64,000 nucleotides of DNA, taken from assembly GCA_002353275.1 (NCBI GenBank), contig DEJH01000026.1:20135-84134 (forward strand), in the 5' to 3' direction. Below are positions 55,693 through 64,000 of the stretch, in pieces; within the stretch, counting starts at the first letter, position 1; every line of letters begins with the position of its first letter. Below the pieces are notes generated by a model, which saw only the letters and a list, made by a program, of their open reading frames with translations, was not told where the DNA came from and searched no databases. A program made the position numbers and the translations under genes. Origin of the DNA: Caryophanales bacterium UBA2753. Lineage in GTDB: Bacteria > Bacillota_I > Bacilli_A > RFN20 > CAG-826.

Positions 55693-56133
55693 ATGCAACG
55701 TCAAACTACTATTGCAAAAGCAAATGAAATCCAAAGAAAATGGTATGTCGTTGATGCCACTGACAAACCATTAGGTAGATTAGTCTCCCAAGTTGCTCAA
55801 GTTTTAACAGGAAAGGTGAAACCAACATGGACACCAAATGTTGACTGTGGTGATTATGTCATCATTATCAACGCTGAAAAAGTGAGCTTATCTGGAGATA
55901 AAATCCACAACAAAAAATATTATAACGTCTCTGGTTATGATGGCGGTCTTAGAACAAGAACCGCGGGCACAATGCTTAAAGAATTCCCATGTGAAATGAT
56001 TGAGAGAAGTGTTCACGGTATGGTGCCAAAAGGACGCTTAGGTAGACAAATTGAAAAGAAATTATTTGTCTATGCTGGACCAGATCACAAACACGAAGCT
56101 CAAAAACCTGAAGTTTTAGAGCTCAAATTCTAG
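55693..56133 (+). CDS. rplM: 50S ribosomal protein L13
   Basis: 146 aa. KWYVVDATDKPLGRLVSQVAQVLTGK, CGDYVIIINAEKV and MVPKGRLGRQIEKKLFVYAGPDHKHEAQKP are diagnostic. It is an early assembly protein of the 50S and is cotranscribed with rpsI. Confidence 0.97.
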   Translation: MQRQTTIAKANEIQRKWYVVDATDKPLGRLVSQVAQVLTGKVKPTWTPNVDCGDYVIIINAEKVSLSGDKIHNKKYYNVSGYDGGLRTRTAGTMLKEFPCEMIERSVHGMVPKGRLGRQIEKKLFVYAGPDHKHEAQKPEVLELKF

Positions 56134-56146
56134 GAGGATATAACTA

Positions 56147-56545
56147 ATGGCAAAGAAAGAAAGTCTCCAATATTACGGTACTGGTAGAAGAAAATCATCC
56201 ATCGCTAGAGTTTATGTCACTTCTGGCAAAGGCAAGATTGTTGTCAACGGTCGCGATGTCAATGAATATATGCCATATGCAACCCTTGTCATGGATCTTA
56301 AACAACCACTTGTTTTAACTGGAACTGAAGGCAAATATGATGTCAGATGTGAAGTTAAAGGTGGTGGATTCACCGGCCAAGCTGGTGCAATCAGACTCGG
56401 CATCACTCGCGCTTTACTTGAAGCAGGATGCGATCGCAAAGTTTTAAAGACTGCTGGTTTAATTACTAGAGATTCCCGTAAAAAGGAAAGAAAGAAATAC
56501 GGTCTTAAAGCTGCGAGAAGAGCTCCACAATTCTCTAAGCGTTAA
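56147..56545 (+). CDS. rpsI: 30S ribosomal protein S9
   Basis: 132 aa. [36 protein letters not shown] and the C-terminal [15 protein letters not shown] that reaches P-site tRNA. It is 13 bp after rplM. Confidence 0.97.
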   Translation: MAKKESLQYYGTGRRKSSIARVYVTSGKGKIVVNGRDVNEYMPYATLVMDLKQPLVLTGTEGKYDVRCEVKGGGFTGQAGAIRLGITRALLEAGCDRKVLKTAGLITRDSRKKERKKYGLKAARRAPQFSKR

Positions 56546-56590
56546 TCTTTATTTGATATCTTTGATATCAGAAACAAGAAAGAACAAATT

Positions 56591-56617
56591 AAGGAAGTCT
56601 TCAAAAACTTCCTTTTT
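56591..56617 (+). terminator. rplM-rpsI terminator
   Basis: AAGGAAGT (56591-56598), 8-nt loop, ACTTCCTT (56607-56614), then T run. Confidence 0.88.
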
Positions 56618-56680
56618 GTTTTTAATAAAAATTATTGATATAAATATTTTGTTATTGTATATTATTTAAGCGCGTATTTT

Positions 56681-56757
<77 letters not shown>

Positions 56758-56807
56758 AAATCGCAAAACTGCCCTGAAAAGGGCTTTCATTCAATTAAGC
56801 ACTATAG

Positions 56808-56882
56808 GGACACTTAGTTCAGCGGGAGAACGCTTCCTTCACACGGAAGAGGTCACAGGTTCGATCCCTGTAGTGTCCACCA
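56808..56882 (+). tRNA. tRNA-Val (anticodon CAC)
   Basis: Acceptor GGACACT/AGTGTCC, anticodon stem CTTCC/GGAAG with loop TTCACAC (anticodon CAC reads GUG), T loop GGTTCGATCC, encoded CCA. 75 nt. A CAC anticodon usually accompanies a TAC gene, which is not in this window. Confidence 0.93.
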
Positions 56883-56889
56883 TAGAGTT

Positions 56890-56965
56890 GCCGTCTTAGC
56901 TCAATTGGCAGAGCAACTGATTTGTAATCAGTAGGTTGTTGGTTCGATTCCGATAGACGGCACCA
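56890..56965 (+). tRNA. tRNA-Thr (anticodon TGT)
   Basis: Acceptor GCCGTCT/AGACGGC, anticodon stem ACTGA/TCAGT with loop TTTGTAA, T loop GGTTCGATTCC, encoded CCA. 76 nt. Confidence 0.97.
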
Positions 56966-56978
56966 CTATTTGAGACCG

Positions 56979-57008
56979 AGCAAGCTGAACACAGCTTGCT
57001 ATTTTATT
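56979..57008 (+). terminator. Hairpin between tRNA-Thr and tRNA-Leu
   Basis: AGCAAGCTG (56979-56987), AACA, CAGCTTGCT (56992-57000): nine perfect pairs followed by ATTTTATT. Either a leaky terminator or a processing hairpin in the tRNA transcript. Confidence 0.65.
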
Positions 57009-57018
57009 AAAAATAGAT

Positions 57019-57103
57019 GCGGATATGATGGAACTGGTAGACATGCAAGACTTAGAATCTTGTGAGGCAACTCGTACAGGTTCGATTCCTGCTATCCGCA
57101 CCA
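57019..57103 (+). tRNA. tRNA-Leu (anticodon TAG)
   Basis: Class II tRNA of 85 nt: acceptor GCGGATA/TATCCGC, anticodon stem CAAGA/TCTTG with loop CTTAGAA, a long variable arm, T loop GGTTCGATTCC, encoded CCA. Confidence 0.96.
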
Positions 57104-57113
57104 ATAGTTAGTT

Positions 57114-57137
57114 AGCCTCTTTCGGGAGGTTTTTTAT
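57114..57137 (+). terminator. tRNA cluster terminator
   Basis: AGCCTCT-TTCG-GGAGGTT hairpin (UUCG loop, G-U pairs near loop and base) followed by TTTTTATTT. Confidence 0.8.
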
Positions 57138-57185
57138 TTGAAAATCAAATTTTGGTTTTCAAATAATGCATTCACGCGTGCGCTA

Positions 57186-57194
57186 TGTTAATAT
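57186..57194 (+). promoter_or_regulatory. Extended -10 of the 57201 gene
   Basis: TGtTAATAT (TAATAT at 57189-57194), 6 nt before ATG 57201 and no Shine-Dalgarno: probable leaderless start. Confidence 0.5.
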
Positions 57195-57200
57195 TTCTAT

Positions 57201-58328
57201 ATGCCTAATACTCAAATAAGAAAACAAATAATTAGATATATTATATATATCATTTTTGTTTTAGGTTTAACTGCATTAGCCTTTTATCTATCAATTGGAA
57301 ACAAGATTACAAACATCTTAGAAGTTTTAAAAGGTGCGAATATTTGGTATATCATCGCGATTTTACTAGTTGTTATTGGTTGCATTGTTTTAAGATCAAT
57401 TTCCATCTTCTCTTTAACTAGAATCTTTGATAAGAATTATTATTTCCATAGAGCAATTGCGATTGACCAAGTTGGTTCTTTATATCGTATGGTGACTCCA
57501 GCTGGAGTTGGTGGTCACGTTATGGAAACATATACCTACTATAAGCAAGGGATTAAAGTCTCTAACGCTTTAAGCGTAATTGCGATGTATTCTATTGTTT
57601 ATCAAATTGTCTTAATCATCTATGGAGTTATCACCATTATTGTTAAACACGATTTAATTTGGCAAATTGGTTATCTCCCAATCACTTTTAATAATGATTC
57701 AATTCATGTTCCTTTATGGGTATTTGTTTCTATTGGTTTTACCTTTAATGTCTTATCAATTGGCTTTATTCTTTTAATTTCATATTGGAATGGATTCTTT
57801 AAATTTATTAGAGGACCAATTATTTCATTAGGAAATAAGATTAAATTAGTGAAAGATAAAGAAAAGACTCAAGCTACTTTAGATGTTGCAGTGATTAATT
57901 TTAGAAATAATTTAAAAACTTTATTTAAGAATCTACCTATTTTATTAATTTGTGTGGTTTCTTTCTTTTGCTATATTACGATTTCTTATTCAGTTCCATA
58001 TATCTGTGGACTTTCTTTAGGGAATATGTCTCCATATGCGAACTATTGGGATAGTGTTCTTTTATCTAACTTCCATCAAATGGTGACTTGTGTCATTCCT
58101 ATTCCTGGAGGAAGTGTTGTCTCTGAATTGTTCTTCTTAAAATTATTTTTCCCACATAATGGACCAACATTTTATATGAATGAAGATATCGCTAGAGCAT
58201 CTTTATTATTATGGAGAAGCTTAATGTTTATCTTCCCATTATTTATCGCTTGTATTTATACTTTGGTCTACCATCCAAGAAAGAGAGAAAATGATGATCA
58301 TCACGAAAATCAAATTCCTGAAGAATAA
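57201..58328 (+). CDS. Flippase-like / LPG synthase TM-region family membrane protein
   Basis: 375 aa with about eight TM helices. The conserved signature VTPAGVGGHVMETYTYYKQGIKVSNALSVIAMYSIVYQ and, further on, IPIPGGSVVSELFF match the lysylphosphatidylglycerol synthase transmembrane family (MprF N-terminal/AglD-like, PF03706). There is no catalytic aminoacyl domain, so it is not a complete MprF. It may flip a glycolipid; the GT4 gene at 33566 makes a plausible partner. Its 3' end overlaps recX. Confidence 0.8.
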   Translation: MPNTQIRKQIIRYIIYIIFVLGLTALAFYLSIGNKITNILEVLKGANIWYIIAILLVVIGCIVLRSISIFSLTRIFDKNYYFHRAIAIDQVGSLYRMVTPAGVGGHVMETYTYYKQGIKVSNALSVIAMYSIVYQIVLIIYGVITIIVKHDLIWQIGYLPITFNNDSIHVPLWVFVSIGFTFNVLSIGFILLISYWNGFFKFIRGPIISLGNKIKLVKDKEKTQATLDVAVINFRNNLKTLFKNLPILLICVVSFFCYITISYSVPYICGLSLGNMSPYANYWDSVLLSNFHQMVTCVIPIPGGSVVSELFFLKLFFPHNGPTFYMNEDIARASLLLWRSLMFIFPLFIACIYTLVYHPRKRENDDHHENQIPEE

Positions 58329-59064
58329 GGTAGTGGTCTATCTTAACAAAAAACGCTTAGACCTTGATAAAGATGTCTATCCTAATTTTTATCTTTATGT
58401 TGGAAAGGACCTTTCTGAAAAAGAAATTAAAGAGATTAAAAATCAAAATGATTCATCTGCCTATTTAAGATACGCATTAAATTTAAGAAGTAAAAAATTA
58501 TTCTCAGAATATGCGATGAGGGAAAAGCTTTACAAAAAAGGCGCTTCTAAGCACATTACTGATTCAGTGATAAAATCCCTCAAGAGTTTTGATTTGATTG
58601 ACGACAAGGCCTTTATTGACGATTTTATCGCATATTATAATTCTTTGAATTATGGAGAAAATAAAATCAAAGAGAAATTACGCAAAAAAGGGATTTTTGA
58701 AGAGAGGATAGAGAAGATTAAATTCCCTATTTCAATTGAGAAGAAAAAAGCGAAAGCGATTCTCCCTAAATTAGAAAAGAAATACGAATCGTATAATAAC
58801 ACCGCTAAAGAGATGCATATCTTTAATTCATTAATCCAGCAAGGATTTAATAAAGAAGTCGCTAAAGAAGTAATCTCATTAGTGAAAGATAGTTCTCCTA
58901 AAGATGAAAACGAAAAATTAGAAAAAGATTTTGAAAAAGTTTATCTCAGATTATCGAAGAAATATGAGAAAAAGGAATTAAAACAAAAAATCTTAAATTC
59001 ATTATTAACTAAAGGATATAAATTTAATGACATCTACAAGATGATGGAAAGGAAGAAATTATGA
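58291..59064 (+). CDS. recX: Regulatory protein RecX
   Basis: 257 aa, Lys-rich. RecX helical repeats: YLRYALNLRSKKLFSEYAMREKLYKKGASKHITDSVIKSLKSFDLIDDKAFIDDFIAYYNSLNYGENKIKEKLRKKGI in the first repeats, then two further copies, as in long Bacillus-type RecX. It inhibits RecA filaments. Two adjacent start ATGs (58291, 58294) lie inside the upstream gene; the stop overlaps yhaM (ATGA). Confidence 0.85.
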   Translation: MMIITKIKFLKNKVVVYLNKKRLDLDKDVYPNFYLYVGKDLSEKEIKEIKNQNDSSAYLRYALNLRSKKLFSEYAMREKLYKKGASKHITDSVIKSLKSFDLIDDKAFIDDFIAYYNSLNYGENKIKEKLRKKGIFEERIEKIKFPISIEKKKAKAILPKLEKKYESYNNTAKEMHIFNSLIQQGFNKEVAKEVISLVKDSSPKDENEKLEKDFEKVYLRLSKKYEKKELKQKILNSLLTKGYKFNDIYKMMERKKL

Positions 59065-59993
59065 AATTATTAAAAGATTTATTAGATGGTGATCGCCTTA
59101 TCATGCAAGTTTTAGTGGGACAAGTGAGTCAAGGTACAAATAAAAGTGGGTCCCCTTATCTAAATGTTGAACTAAGAGATAGTAGCGGGATGCTTCCTGC
59201 TAAAAAATGGGAAGTAGAAGATAGTGATTATGAAATTTTAGTGACTGGTAACATCGCTGAAGTAATGTTAGAAGTGATTAAATATAACGATTCTCTTCAA
59301 GGGAAGATCCTTTCCGCTAAAGGTGTGAATATTGATTCCGTTGATGTCTCACGCTTTGTTAAAGCTCCTCCAATTCCAAAAGAAGTATTGATGAAGAGAT
59401 TTGATAAATTAGTTAAATCAATTGAAGACAAAGACTGTAAAGCTTTATTAGATTATTTCATTAACAAATTTGGAGATAAGATTTATGAATCTCCTGCCGC
59501 TAGTTCTGTTCACCATGAATTTGCTTCTGGTCTATTAATGCATTCCGTTTCTTTAGCGGAACACGTTGATTATTTCGCTCATTATTATGAAAATATCAAT
59601 CGTGATATTGCTGTTACTGGTGCCTTAATTCATGATTTTGGGAAGATGATTGAACTTGTTGGTCCTGCGGTCTTCCATTATTCAACTGAAGGCAAATTAC
59701 TCGGCCATATCTCAATCATGTGTGGAGAGCTTAGAATTGCTGCGAAAGAATTGAATATCAATAGTGAAGTACCTCTATTACTTGAACATATTGTTCTTTC
59801 TCACCATGGACAATATGAATATGGTTCTCCTGTTCTTCCATTAACTAGAGAAGCATTATTAATCTCAATGATTGATAATTTAGATAGTAAGATGCTTGTT
59901 TTAGATAAAGCATATGAAGGAATCGCTCCAGGAGAATTCACTCAAAAGATTTATCCATTAGATAATCGAACATTCTATAATCCTAAAAGATAA
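59061..59993 (+). CDS. yhaM: 3'-5' exoribonuclease YhaM
   Basis: 310 aa. N-terminal OB fold (VGQVSQGTNKSGSPYLNVELRDSSG), then an HD domain with HHEFASGLLMHSVSLAEHVD, GALIHDFGKMIEL (HD) and LEHIVLSHHGQYEYGSP. YhaM trims RNA and DNA 3' ends. Its position beside hit and surface-protein genes resembles the Bacillus yhaM-prsA-hit neighbourhood. Confidence 0.92.
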   Translation: MKLLKDLLDGDRLIMQVLVGQVSQGTNKSGSPYLNVELRDSSGMLPAKKWEVEDSDYEILVTGNIAEVMLEVIKYNDSLQGKILSAKGVNIDSVDVSRFVKAPPIPKEVLMKRFDKLVKSIEDKDCKALLDYFINKFGDKIYESPAASSVHHEFASGLLMHSVSLAEHVDYFAHYYENINRDIAVTGALIHDFGKMIELVGPAVFHYSTEGKLLGHISIMCGELRIAAKELNINSEVPLLLEHIVLSHHGQYEYGSPVLPLTREALLISMIDNLDSKMLVLDKAYEGIAPGEFTQKIYPLDNRTFYNPKR

Positions 59994-60020
59994 TTATATA
60001 GATATATAAGGACAATAAAT

Positions 60021-60042
60021 GCGGAAATTAATCCGCCTTTTT
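60021..60042 (+). terminator. recX-yhaM operon terminator
   Basis: GCGGA (60021-60025), AATTAA, TCCGC (60032-60036), C, then TTTTT. Confidence 0.8.
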
Positions 60043-60045
60043 AAG

Positions 60046-60459
60046 TTATTTAAGTTCTTGTTGGATTTGTTTTGCAATCGAAGGAAGATTAAGACCATCA
60101 GCGTTATTTTTCATCTCTAAGATAAATCCTTCGTTTCCATCATATCGAGGAATGACATGAACATGGAAATGCATTACTGTTTGGCCTGCTGCTTCGTAGC
60201 AATTAGTAAGGATATTAACTCCTTTAGCGCCTAGATATTTAACTGATACTTGGCCAATTCTTTGGGCAACATCCATTACTTTATGCATCTCTTCTTGAGA
60301 AATCGATAAGAAATTATCGTAATGCTTTTTACTGATAACAAGAGTGTGACCTTTACTCACTTGTGAGATATCTAAAAAGGCGAGCACGTCATTATCTTCA
60401 TATAACTTATAGCAAGGGATTTCTCCATCGACGATTTTACAAAATACATCTTTTTCCAT
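60046..60459 (-). CDS. hit: HIT family nucleotide hydrolase/transferase
   Basis: 137 aa. VFCKIVDGEIPCYKLYEDNDVLAFLDI, GHTLVISKKHYDNF and the His triad HFHVHVIPR. HINT-type enzymes cleave adenosine phosphoramidates or similar AMP derivatives. AAAGGAGA precedes ATG; it is convergent with yhaM. Confidence 0.92.
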   Translation of the reverse strand: MEKDVFCKIVDGEIPCYKLYEDNDVLAFLDISQVSKGHTLVISKKHYDNFLSISQEEMHKVMDVAQRIGQVSVKYLGAKGVNILTNCYEAAGQTVMHFHVHVIPRYDGNEGFILEMKNNADGLNLPSIAKQIQQELK

Positions 60460-60485
60460 TTTTGATATTCTCCTTTATTAAATTA

Positions 60486-60513
60486 ATTATAATTCCAATA
60501 TTTATATTTTCAA
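60486..60513 (-). promoter_or_regulatory. hit promoter
   Basis: Minus strand TTGAAA (60513-60508), 16-nt spacer, TATAAT (60491-60486), then AAAGGAGA before ATG. Confidence 0.65.
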
Positions 60514-60524
60514 TATAAGCATAA

Positions 60525-60554
60525 GAAAAACCAGATAGAATTATCTACCTGGTT
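60525..60554 (-). terminator. Terminator of the lipoprotein operon
   Basis: AACCAGGTAGA (60554-60544, minus), ATTA-type loop, TCTATCTGGTT (60539-60529) with one mismatch, then a U tract from the A run 60525-60530. Confidence 0.88.
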
Positions 60555-60561
60555 AATATCA

Positions 60562-62607
60562 TTATTCAAATAAATCTGGATAATTACTCTTGAAGTAATC
60601 GTAGATCTTTTGATCGTGATAGGTAAGTGACATCTTCTTAAGCCAATATTCTTTGCTTAATGAAGCATAGCTTCCTGTTTCAGCGGTCTTTTGAGTAACT
60701 TCAGAGATAATTTCGTTAAGAACTGAGATACCACGTGTTTTAGCATAGCTATTTGTTGCATCCGCTCTTAATTTGATATCTTTGGTGGCTTCAACAACGT
60801 TAACAACGTAATATGCGCTATCATCACCTGTAAAGACGATGTCTTTTCTTGGATCAGCATCAGCGGCCTTCTTATCAAATTTTAAGAAGTAAGCACCGTT
60901 AATGGAGCACATATATTTGTTTTCGCCTTTTTCAAAGTTATCTCTTAATTTCCAAGTCCATGTTGTGGCGGTTGGATTTACTTTTTGGTATCTATCAGAA
61001 CCATCAACGAATGATGAAGGATCATTTGGAACTTTAATATATCCTTCAAGTTTATCGATGTTCTTATTGATTAAGGCTTCATCACGTCCATCTGGATTAT
61101 CTTCGTCATAGACGCTGACTTCATGTTTATATTCATAAACTGAAGAAGCGAATAATATATCGTTGATTTTGTTAGATCCATCTAATGATGGTTTACTCTT
61201 ACTAACATACCATCCTTCAGTGACATCTTTTCTTTCTTGAGAAATCTTTAAGGTTTCTCTACTTAAGCCTTCGAGTTCACTAATTTTGCCGTTATCGGTG
61301 AATTTGTTATGTAAGGTGGTTGAATAGTCATCATAACTTGTGTAGTTATGATATCTTTCAAAGTCCTTAATTAAATCACCATAGGCTGTACCTTCATAAT
61401 AGATGTAATCAACACCTTTATAGGTATATGTCTTTTGATGGTAAACGTCATAAGCGGAACCAGTTTGTAAATCTTTGACGATTTGTTTTGCTACTGGGTC
61501 AGCTTGAATTTCATCATATAAGCCTTTAGAAACTTTAGCGTAGCTTTCGAATAATTTTTGATATTCTTCATCGATTTCTTCACTACTAAGTCTTAAGTGT
61601 CCATTATCTAATGGCTCAATTGAATAGATGTTTTCCACTAAGTGGTTCATTAATGCGTCAGCGTTAACGGAAGAACCGCTATATTTTTCAATCTTGATCG
61701 CGTTAATCTTTCTAGCGTTACTTGTTCTAACAGCAGAAACTTCTTCATCTAATAAATATTGTTCAACGAGTAAATCTTTATAGATTTCTGGAACGATTTC
61801 ATCTTCGATATAAGTGAATCCTGGAGCTTGATAGAAAGATTTATGTAATAAACCTTTAGAGAAGACTTCATCTTCTTCGATGGTGTAATCCACTAAGACT
61901 TTTGGAAGCTTTCTTTGTCCAAGAGAGTCGAAAGTATCGTGAAGAGCTTTTGCTGAGGCAAAGTCAACTTTCTTACCGTCTTTCCATAAAGATTTAACAT
62001 AAGCATATTCATCAAAGAAGTAATTGCTTGTGTAGCTTCCTTTAACGGATTTACGATACATATTTTCAGCAATTCTCTTGTTGACATCTTTGTATCTTGA
62101 TTTGACGTTTTCTCTTTCAGTGTCTCCTGGAGTCCATTCACTTCCTTCAGTAATGACCACACCTTCGTCAGTAATATGCTCTTTCTTTTCATTTCTATGC
62201 CAATAAACTTTATGGGCTTTAATGAATGCGTTGATCTTGGTGTGTTCAGCGCTTGTATCTGTTGCGGCTTCTTCTAAGGTGATAACGTCTTCTGCTTCAG
62301 AAGAAGTCTTTTCCTTATCGGCGATAACTTTGTTAAATACTCCGTAAATAGTTTCAGAATATTTGTATAAAATTTCTTCTAAGACTTGAGAAGCAATGTT
62401 TTCATGCATTGAGTCATAGATAAGTTTTAATAAGTTGTTATGAATGGAGGCTTCGCCTTCGCCTTCTTTTACGGTAATAACAGACTTATCGTAAGTTGAT
62501 GGTTTAGCGTAGATTTCATCTGAAGAAGCATTAGAGGAACATCCTGCTAAAGACATTACTCCAAGAAGAGATAATACCGCTAATTTAGAGAATTTCTTAT
62601 TTGACAT
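60562..62607 (-). CDS. Large lipoprotein, possibly PrsA-like foldase
   Basis: 681 aa from ATG 62605-62607, after GGAGGAGA at 62613-62620; a longer frame start is inside the upstream gene. Lipobox VMSLAGCSS puts the lipid Cys near residue 22. The mature protein is long, charged and mainly helical, with IDEEYQKLFESYAKVSKGLYDEIQ mid-way and TYHDQKIYDYFKSNYPDLF at the end. I see no clean parvulin signature; the foldase idea rests on the hit-yhaM neighbourhood and the tandem paralogue-like gene upstream. It overlaps that gene by 11 bases. Confidence 0.6.
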   Translation of the reverse strand: MSNKKFSKLAVLSLLGVMSLAGCSSNASSDEIYAKPSTYDKSVITVKEGEGEASIHNNLLKLIYDSMHENIASQVLEEILYKYSETIYGVFNKVIADKEKTSSEAEDVITLEEAATDTSAEHTKINAFIKAHKVYWHRNEKKEHITDEGVVITEGSEWTPGDTERENVKSRYKDVNKRIAENMYRKSVKGSYTSNYFFDEYAYVKSLWKDGKKVDFASAKALHDTFDSLGQRKLPKVLVDYTIEEDEVFSKGLLHKSFYQAPGFTYIEDEIVPEIYKDLLVEQYLLDEEVSAVRTSNARKINAIKIEKYSGSSVNADALMNHLVENIYSIEPLDNGHLRLSSEEIDEEYQKLFESYAKVSKGLYDEIQADPVAKQIVKDLQTGSAYDVYHQKTYTYKGVDYIYYEGTAYGDLIKDFERYHNYTSYDDYSTTLHNKFTDNGKISELEGLSRETLKISQERKDVTEGWYVSKSKPSLDGSNKINDILFASSVYEYKHEVSVYDEDNPDGRDEALINKNIDKLEGYIKVPNDPSSFVDGSDRYQKVNPTATTWTWKLRDNFEKGENKYMCSINGAYFLKFDKKAADADPRKDIVFTGDDSAYYVVNVVEATKDIKLRADATNSYAKTRGISVLNEIISEVTQKTAETGSYASLSKEYWLKKMSLTYHDQKIYDYFKSNYPDLFE

Positions 62608-64000
62608 AGCATTCTCCTCCTTCTTCAAATAATTTTAAGTACGCTTTTCTTTCAGCTTCATCAGTGGTTTTATTTGCCTTAATGAATTTGAAAGCACATG
62701 TAGTTGGGAGTTGACCTCTAAGCTTTCTCATATTGTTTTGGTTTGTGAGTTGTTGGAAGTATTCTTCCCAAGAAGAGAGAATAGATTCTTCGTTAGTGTA
62801 GTATTTATTTTCTCTTAAGCGTTTAATTGTATTTTGAATGTTTTGATAGATTTTGCTTTCAGCAAGTGTAGCAGCATCAAAGAACTTAATGTTATTAGCG
62901 CCAACAACACCGACTAAGTAATCGAATAAACGATAGGAATAAGCGGCATCGTAGATATCGTTAGAATCAGAGTTCTTTAACTTGCTCTTAATTGTTTCAG
63001 CACGTTTTGTATAATAGTTAGAGTCTGATGTAATTACGTTTTTAACGTAAGATTGTGATGGATATTCTTCACCAACTTTTGGAGTTTCAGTGGTGTAATA
63101 ATCTTGTAAGGTAGTATTAAGTTTAGCAACTGAACCAGTTGGGTTAATAGAACCATCGCCATTATAAACAACACTTTCATAAGCTGTTAAGTTGGTCTCT
63201 CTAAAGACTGATTTTCTCATCACCATGAAGTGAATACCAGCGCTTGAACGGACACCGATAATAACATCACCTTTTCCTGTTCCTAAGATTTTTCTATCAG
63301 AATCTTCTTTTAAAGCAGGAACAAATGTATCGCTTGGTTTGTAGAAGTTATTATTAGCAACCCAGAATCTGGTTGTGGTTGGTTTATCTGCGTCTGCAGG
63401 TTCACTGAAGTCATGATAACTACCAGCCTTTGTCTTATAGGCAACAACGGTATCACTTGCAATTGAATCAACTGCAACTTCGTGACCTTCTTTATCAACT
63501 AAAGTTGTGATATCTTCGTTAGTAATTACGAATGGTGAACGGAAGTTTAAATATTGATTAAAGAGGACGTTACGTGGGTAAGCAGCGCTAGAAGCTTTAA
63601 CTTCGGTATTTCCAATCTTTTCAAGGTTGGTGCTTTCATCACCGATTAATTTGAAGACTTCCCATGGGACGGTTGGAATATTGTTAAATTTAGTGAATTG
63701 ACTATCTTTACTATATCCAGTCATTGAAGTTTCAACTTCATCAACCATGGTTTCACTCACGAGATCAGTAACTTTTTGATAATGTTCATGAGCGGTGCTT
63801 CCACTTTGAGTTGTTTCAACGTTGACTATAGCGTTGGAATCAATACCAAAGGCTTTATAAATTTCAGCGTTAGCCTTATATTTGATGGTTTCGCCTTCTT
63901 TTTCATCTTCGGCTGCTTCGTGGTTTACTCCACTTAAAAGACCATCGAAAGCATAAACACCGAGTTTGAATTCGTTATAGAAACCGGTTTGTGTGGACAT
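62597..64000 (-). CDS. Surface protein related to the adjacent lipoprotein, partial (5' end outside window)
   Basis: 467 residues visible, ending at TAA 62597-62599. The ATG at the window edge is within sequence that reads as the interior of a protein (no signal peptide), so the real start lies beyond 64000. GDVIIGVRSSAGIHFMVMRKS, about residue 245-265, resembles the end of a parvulin-type PPIase domain (GIHFM), which supports a PrsA/SurA-like foldase weakly. It is translationally coupled to the downstream lipoprotein. Confidence 0.5.
   Translation of the reverse strand: MSTQTGFYNEFKLGVYAFDGLLSGVNHEAAEDEKEGETIKYKANAEIYKAFGIDSNAIVNVETTQSGSTAHEHYQKVTDLVSETMVDEVETSMTGYSKDSQFTKFNNIPTVPWEVFKLIGDESTNLEKIGNTEVKASSAAYPRNVLFNQYLNFRSPFVITNEDITTLVDKEGHEVAVDSIASDTVVAYKTKAGSYHDFSEPADADKPTTTRFWVANNNFYKPSDTFVPALKEDSDRKILGTGKGDVIIGVRSSAGIHFMVMRKSVFRETNLTAYESVVYNGDGSINPTGSVAKLNTTLQDYYTTETPKVGEEYPSQSYVKNVITSDSNYYTKRAETIKSKLKNSDSNDIYDAAYSYRLFDYLVGVVGANNIKFFDAATLAESKIYQNIQNTIKRLRENKYYTNEESILSSWEEYFQQLTNQNNMRKLRGQLPTTCAFKFIKANKTTDEAERKAYLKLFEEGGECYVK

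Noticed and set aside
63998..64000. ATG at the last bases as a true start
   Set aside because: The encoded N-terminus is not a signal peptide or recognisable start and the frame is open at the edge, so the gene is better read as truncated by the window.

Overview
The window reads as a chromosomal segment of a low-GC, Gram-positive-type bacterium of the Bacilli/Tenericutes branch. The evidence is AT-rich DNA, a four-cysteine Gram-positive adenylate kinase, the zinc form of ribosomal protein S14, a Bacillus-like order of housekeeping genes, class III (anaerobic) ribonucleotide reductase, and a three-gene [FeFe] hydrogenase. TGA is a stop codon and tryptophan is TGG, so this is not a UGA=Trp Mycoplasma. 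An uncultured anaerobic, possibly gut, RF39/Izemoplasma/Acholeplasma-like lineage is my inference, not something the sequence proves.

Layout. 1-4166 (minus): a partial fatty-acid-kinase gene (fakA/yloV), a 7-TM protein and a secreted, membrane-anchored endonuclease I with Ig-like repeats. 4255-5283: three small genes (membrane microprotein, 74-aa protein, orphan Phd/YefM antitoxin). 5296-8375 (minus): nucleoside/one-carbon operon (dCMP deaminase, folD, nucleoside hydrolase, ribokinase). 8423-12482: anaerobic RNR module (nrdG; nrdD carrying a fused redoxin; trxB). 12716-13915: pepT. 13987-18262: degenerate kinase-like gene, prs and a queuosine set (tgt, queA, queH). 18426-33481: the full S10-spc-alpha ribosomal superoperon with secY, adk, map, infA and rpoA, lacking rpmD. 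33527-48657: a metabolic and accessory block, with a hydrolase-like/glycosyltransferase fusion, preTA, a complete IS200/IS605 element, a frameshifted small gene plus an unknown 290-aa protein, the hydrogenase operon, an exported protein and a second secreted endonuclease I. 48711-57103: housekeeping again (cysS-rlmB-sigH-like; ecfA1-ecfA2-ecfT-truA; yebC; rplM-rpsI; four tRNAs). 57201-64000: flippase-like membrane protein, recX, yhaM; then on the minus strand hit and two large surface proteins that may be PrsA-like.

How the genes fit together. Nucleoside hydrolase plus ribokinase turns nucleosides into base and ribose-5-phosphate; PreTA can reduce the uracil or thymine released; Prs makes PRPP. 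Secreted nucleases may feed this salvage from environmental DNA. HydABC would reoxidise NADH and ferredoxin by making H2, which fits a fermentative anaerobe. tgt/queA/queH without visible de novo genes fits uptake of a queuosine precursor, and an ECF transporter core is present.

Most worth a second look: seven genes whose promoter -10 box lies 6-10 nt (five of them exactly 7 or 6) from the start codon, suggesting leaderless mRNAs; a shared Lys/Ala/Glu-rich tail on five ribosomal proteins; the nrdD-redoxin fusion coupled to trxB; the hydrolase-like/GT fusion lacking the hydrolase serine; the accessory island at 38081-40973; and a perfect palindrome inside the hydrogenase promoter. No CRISPR array, prophage, rRNA gene or replication origin was seen.
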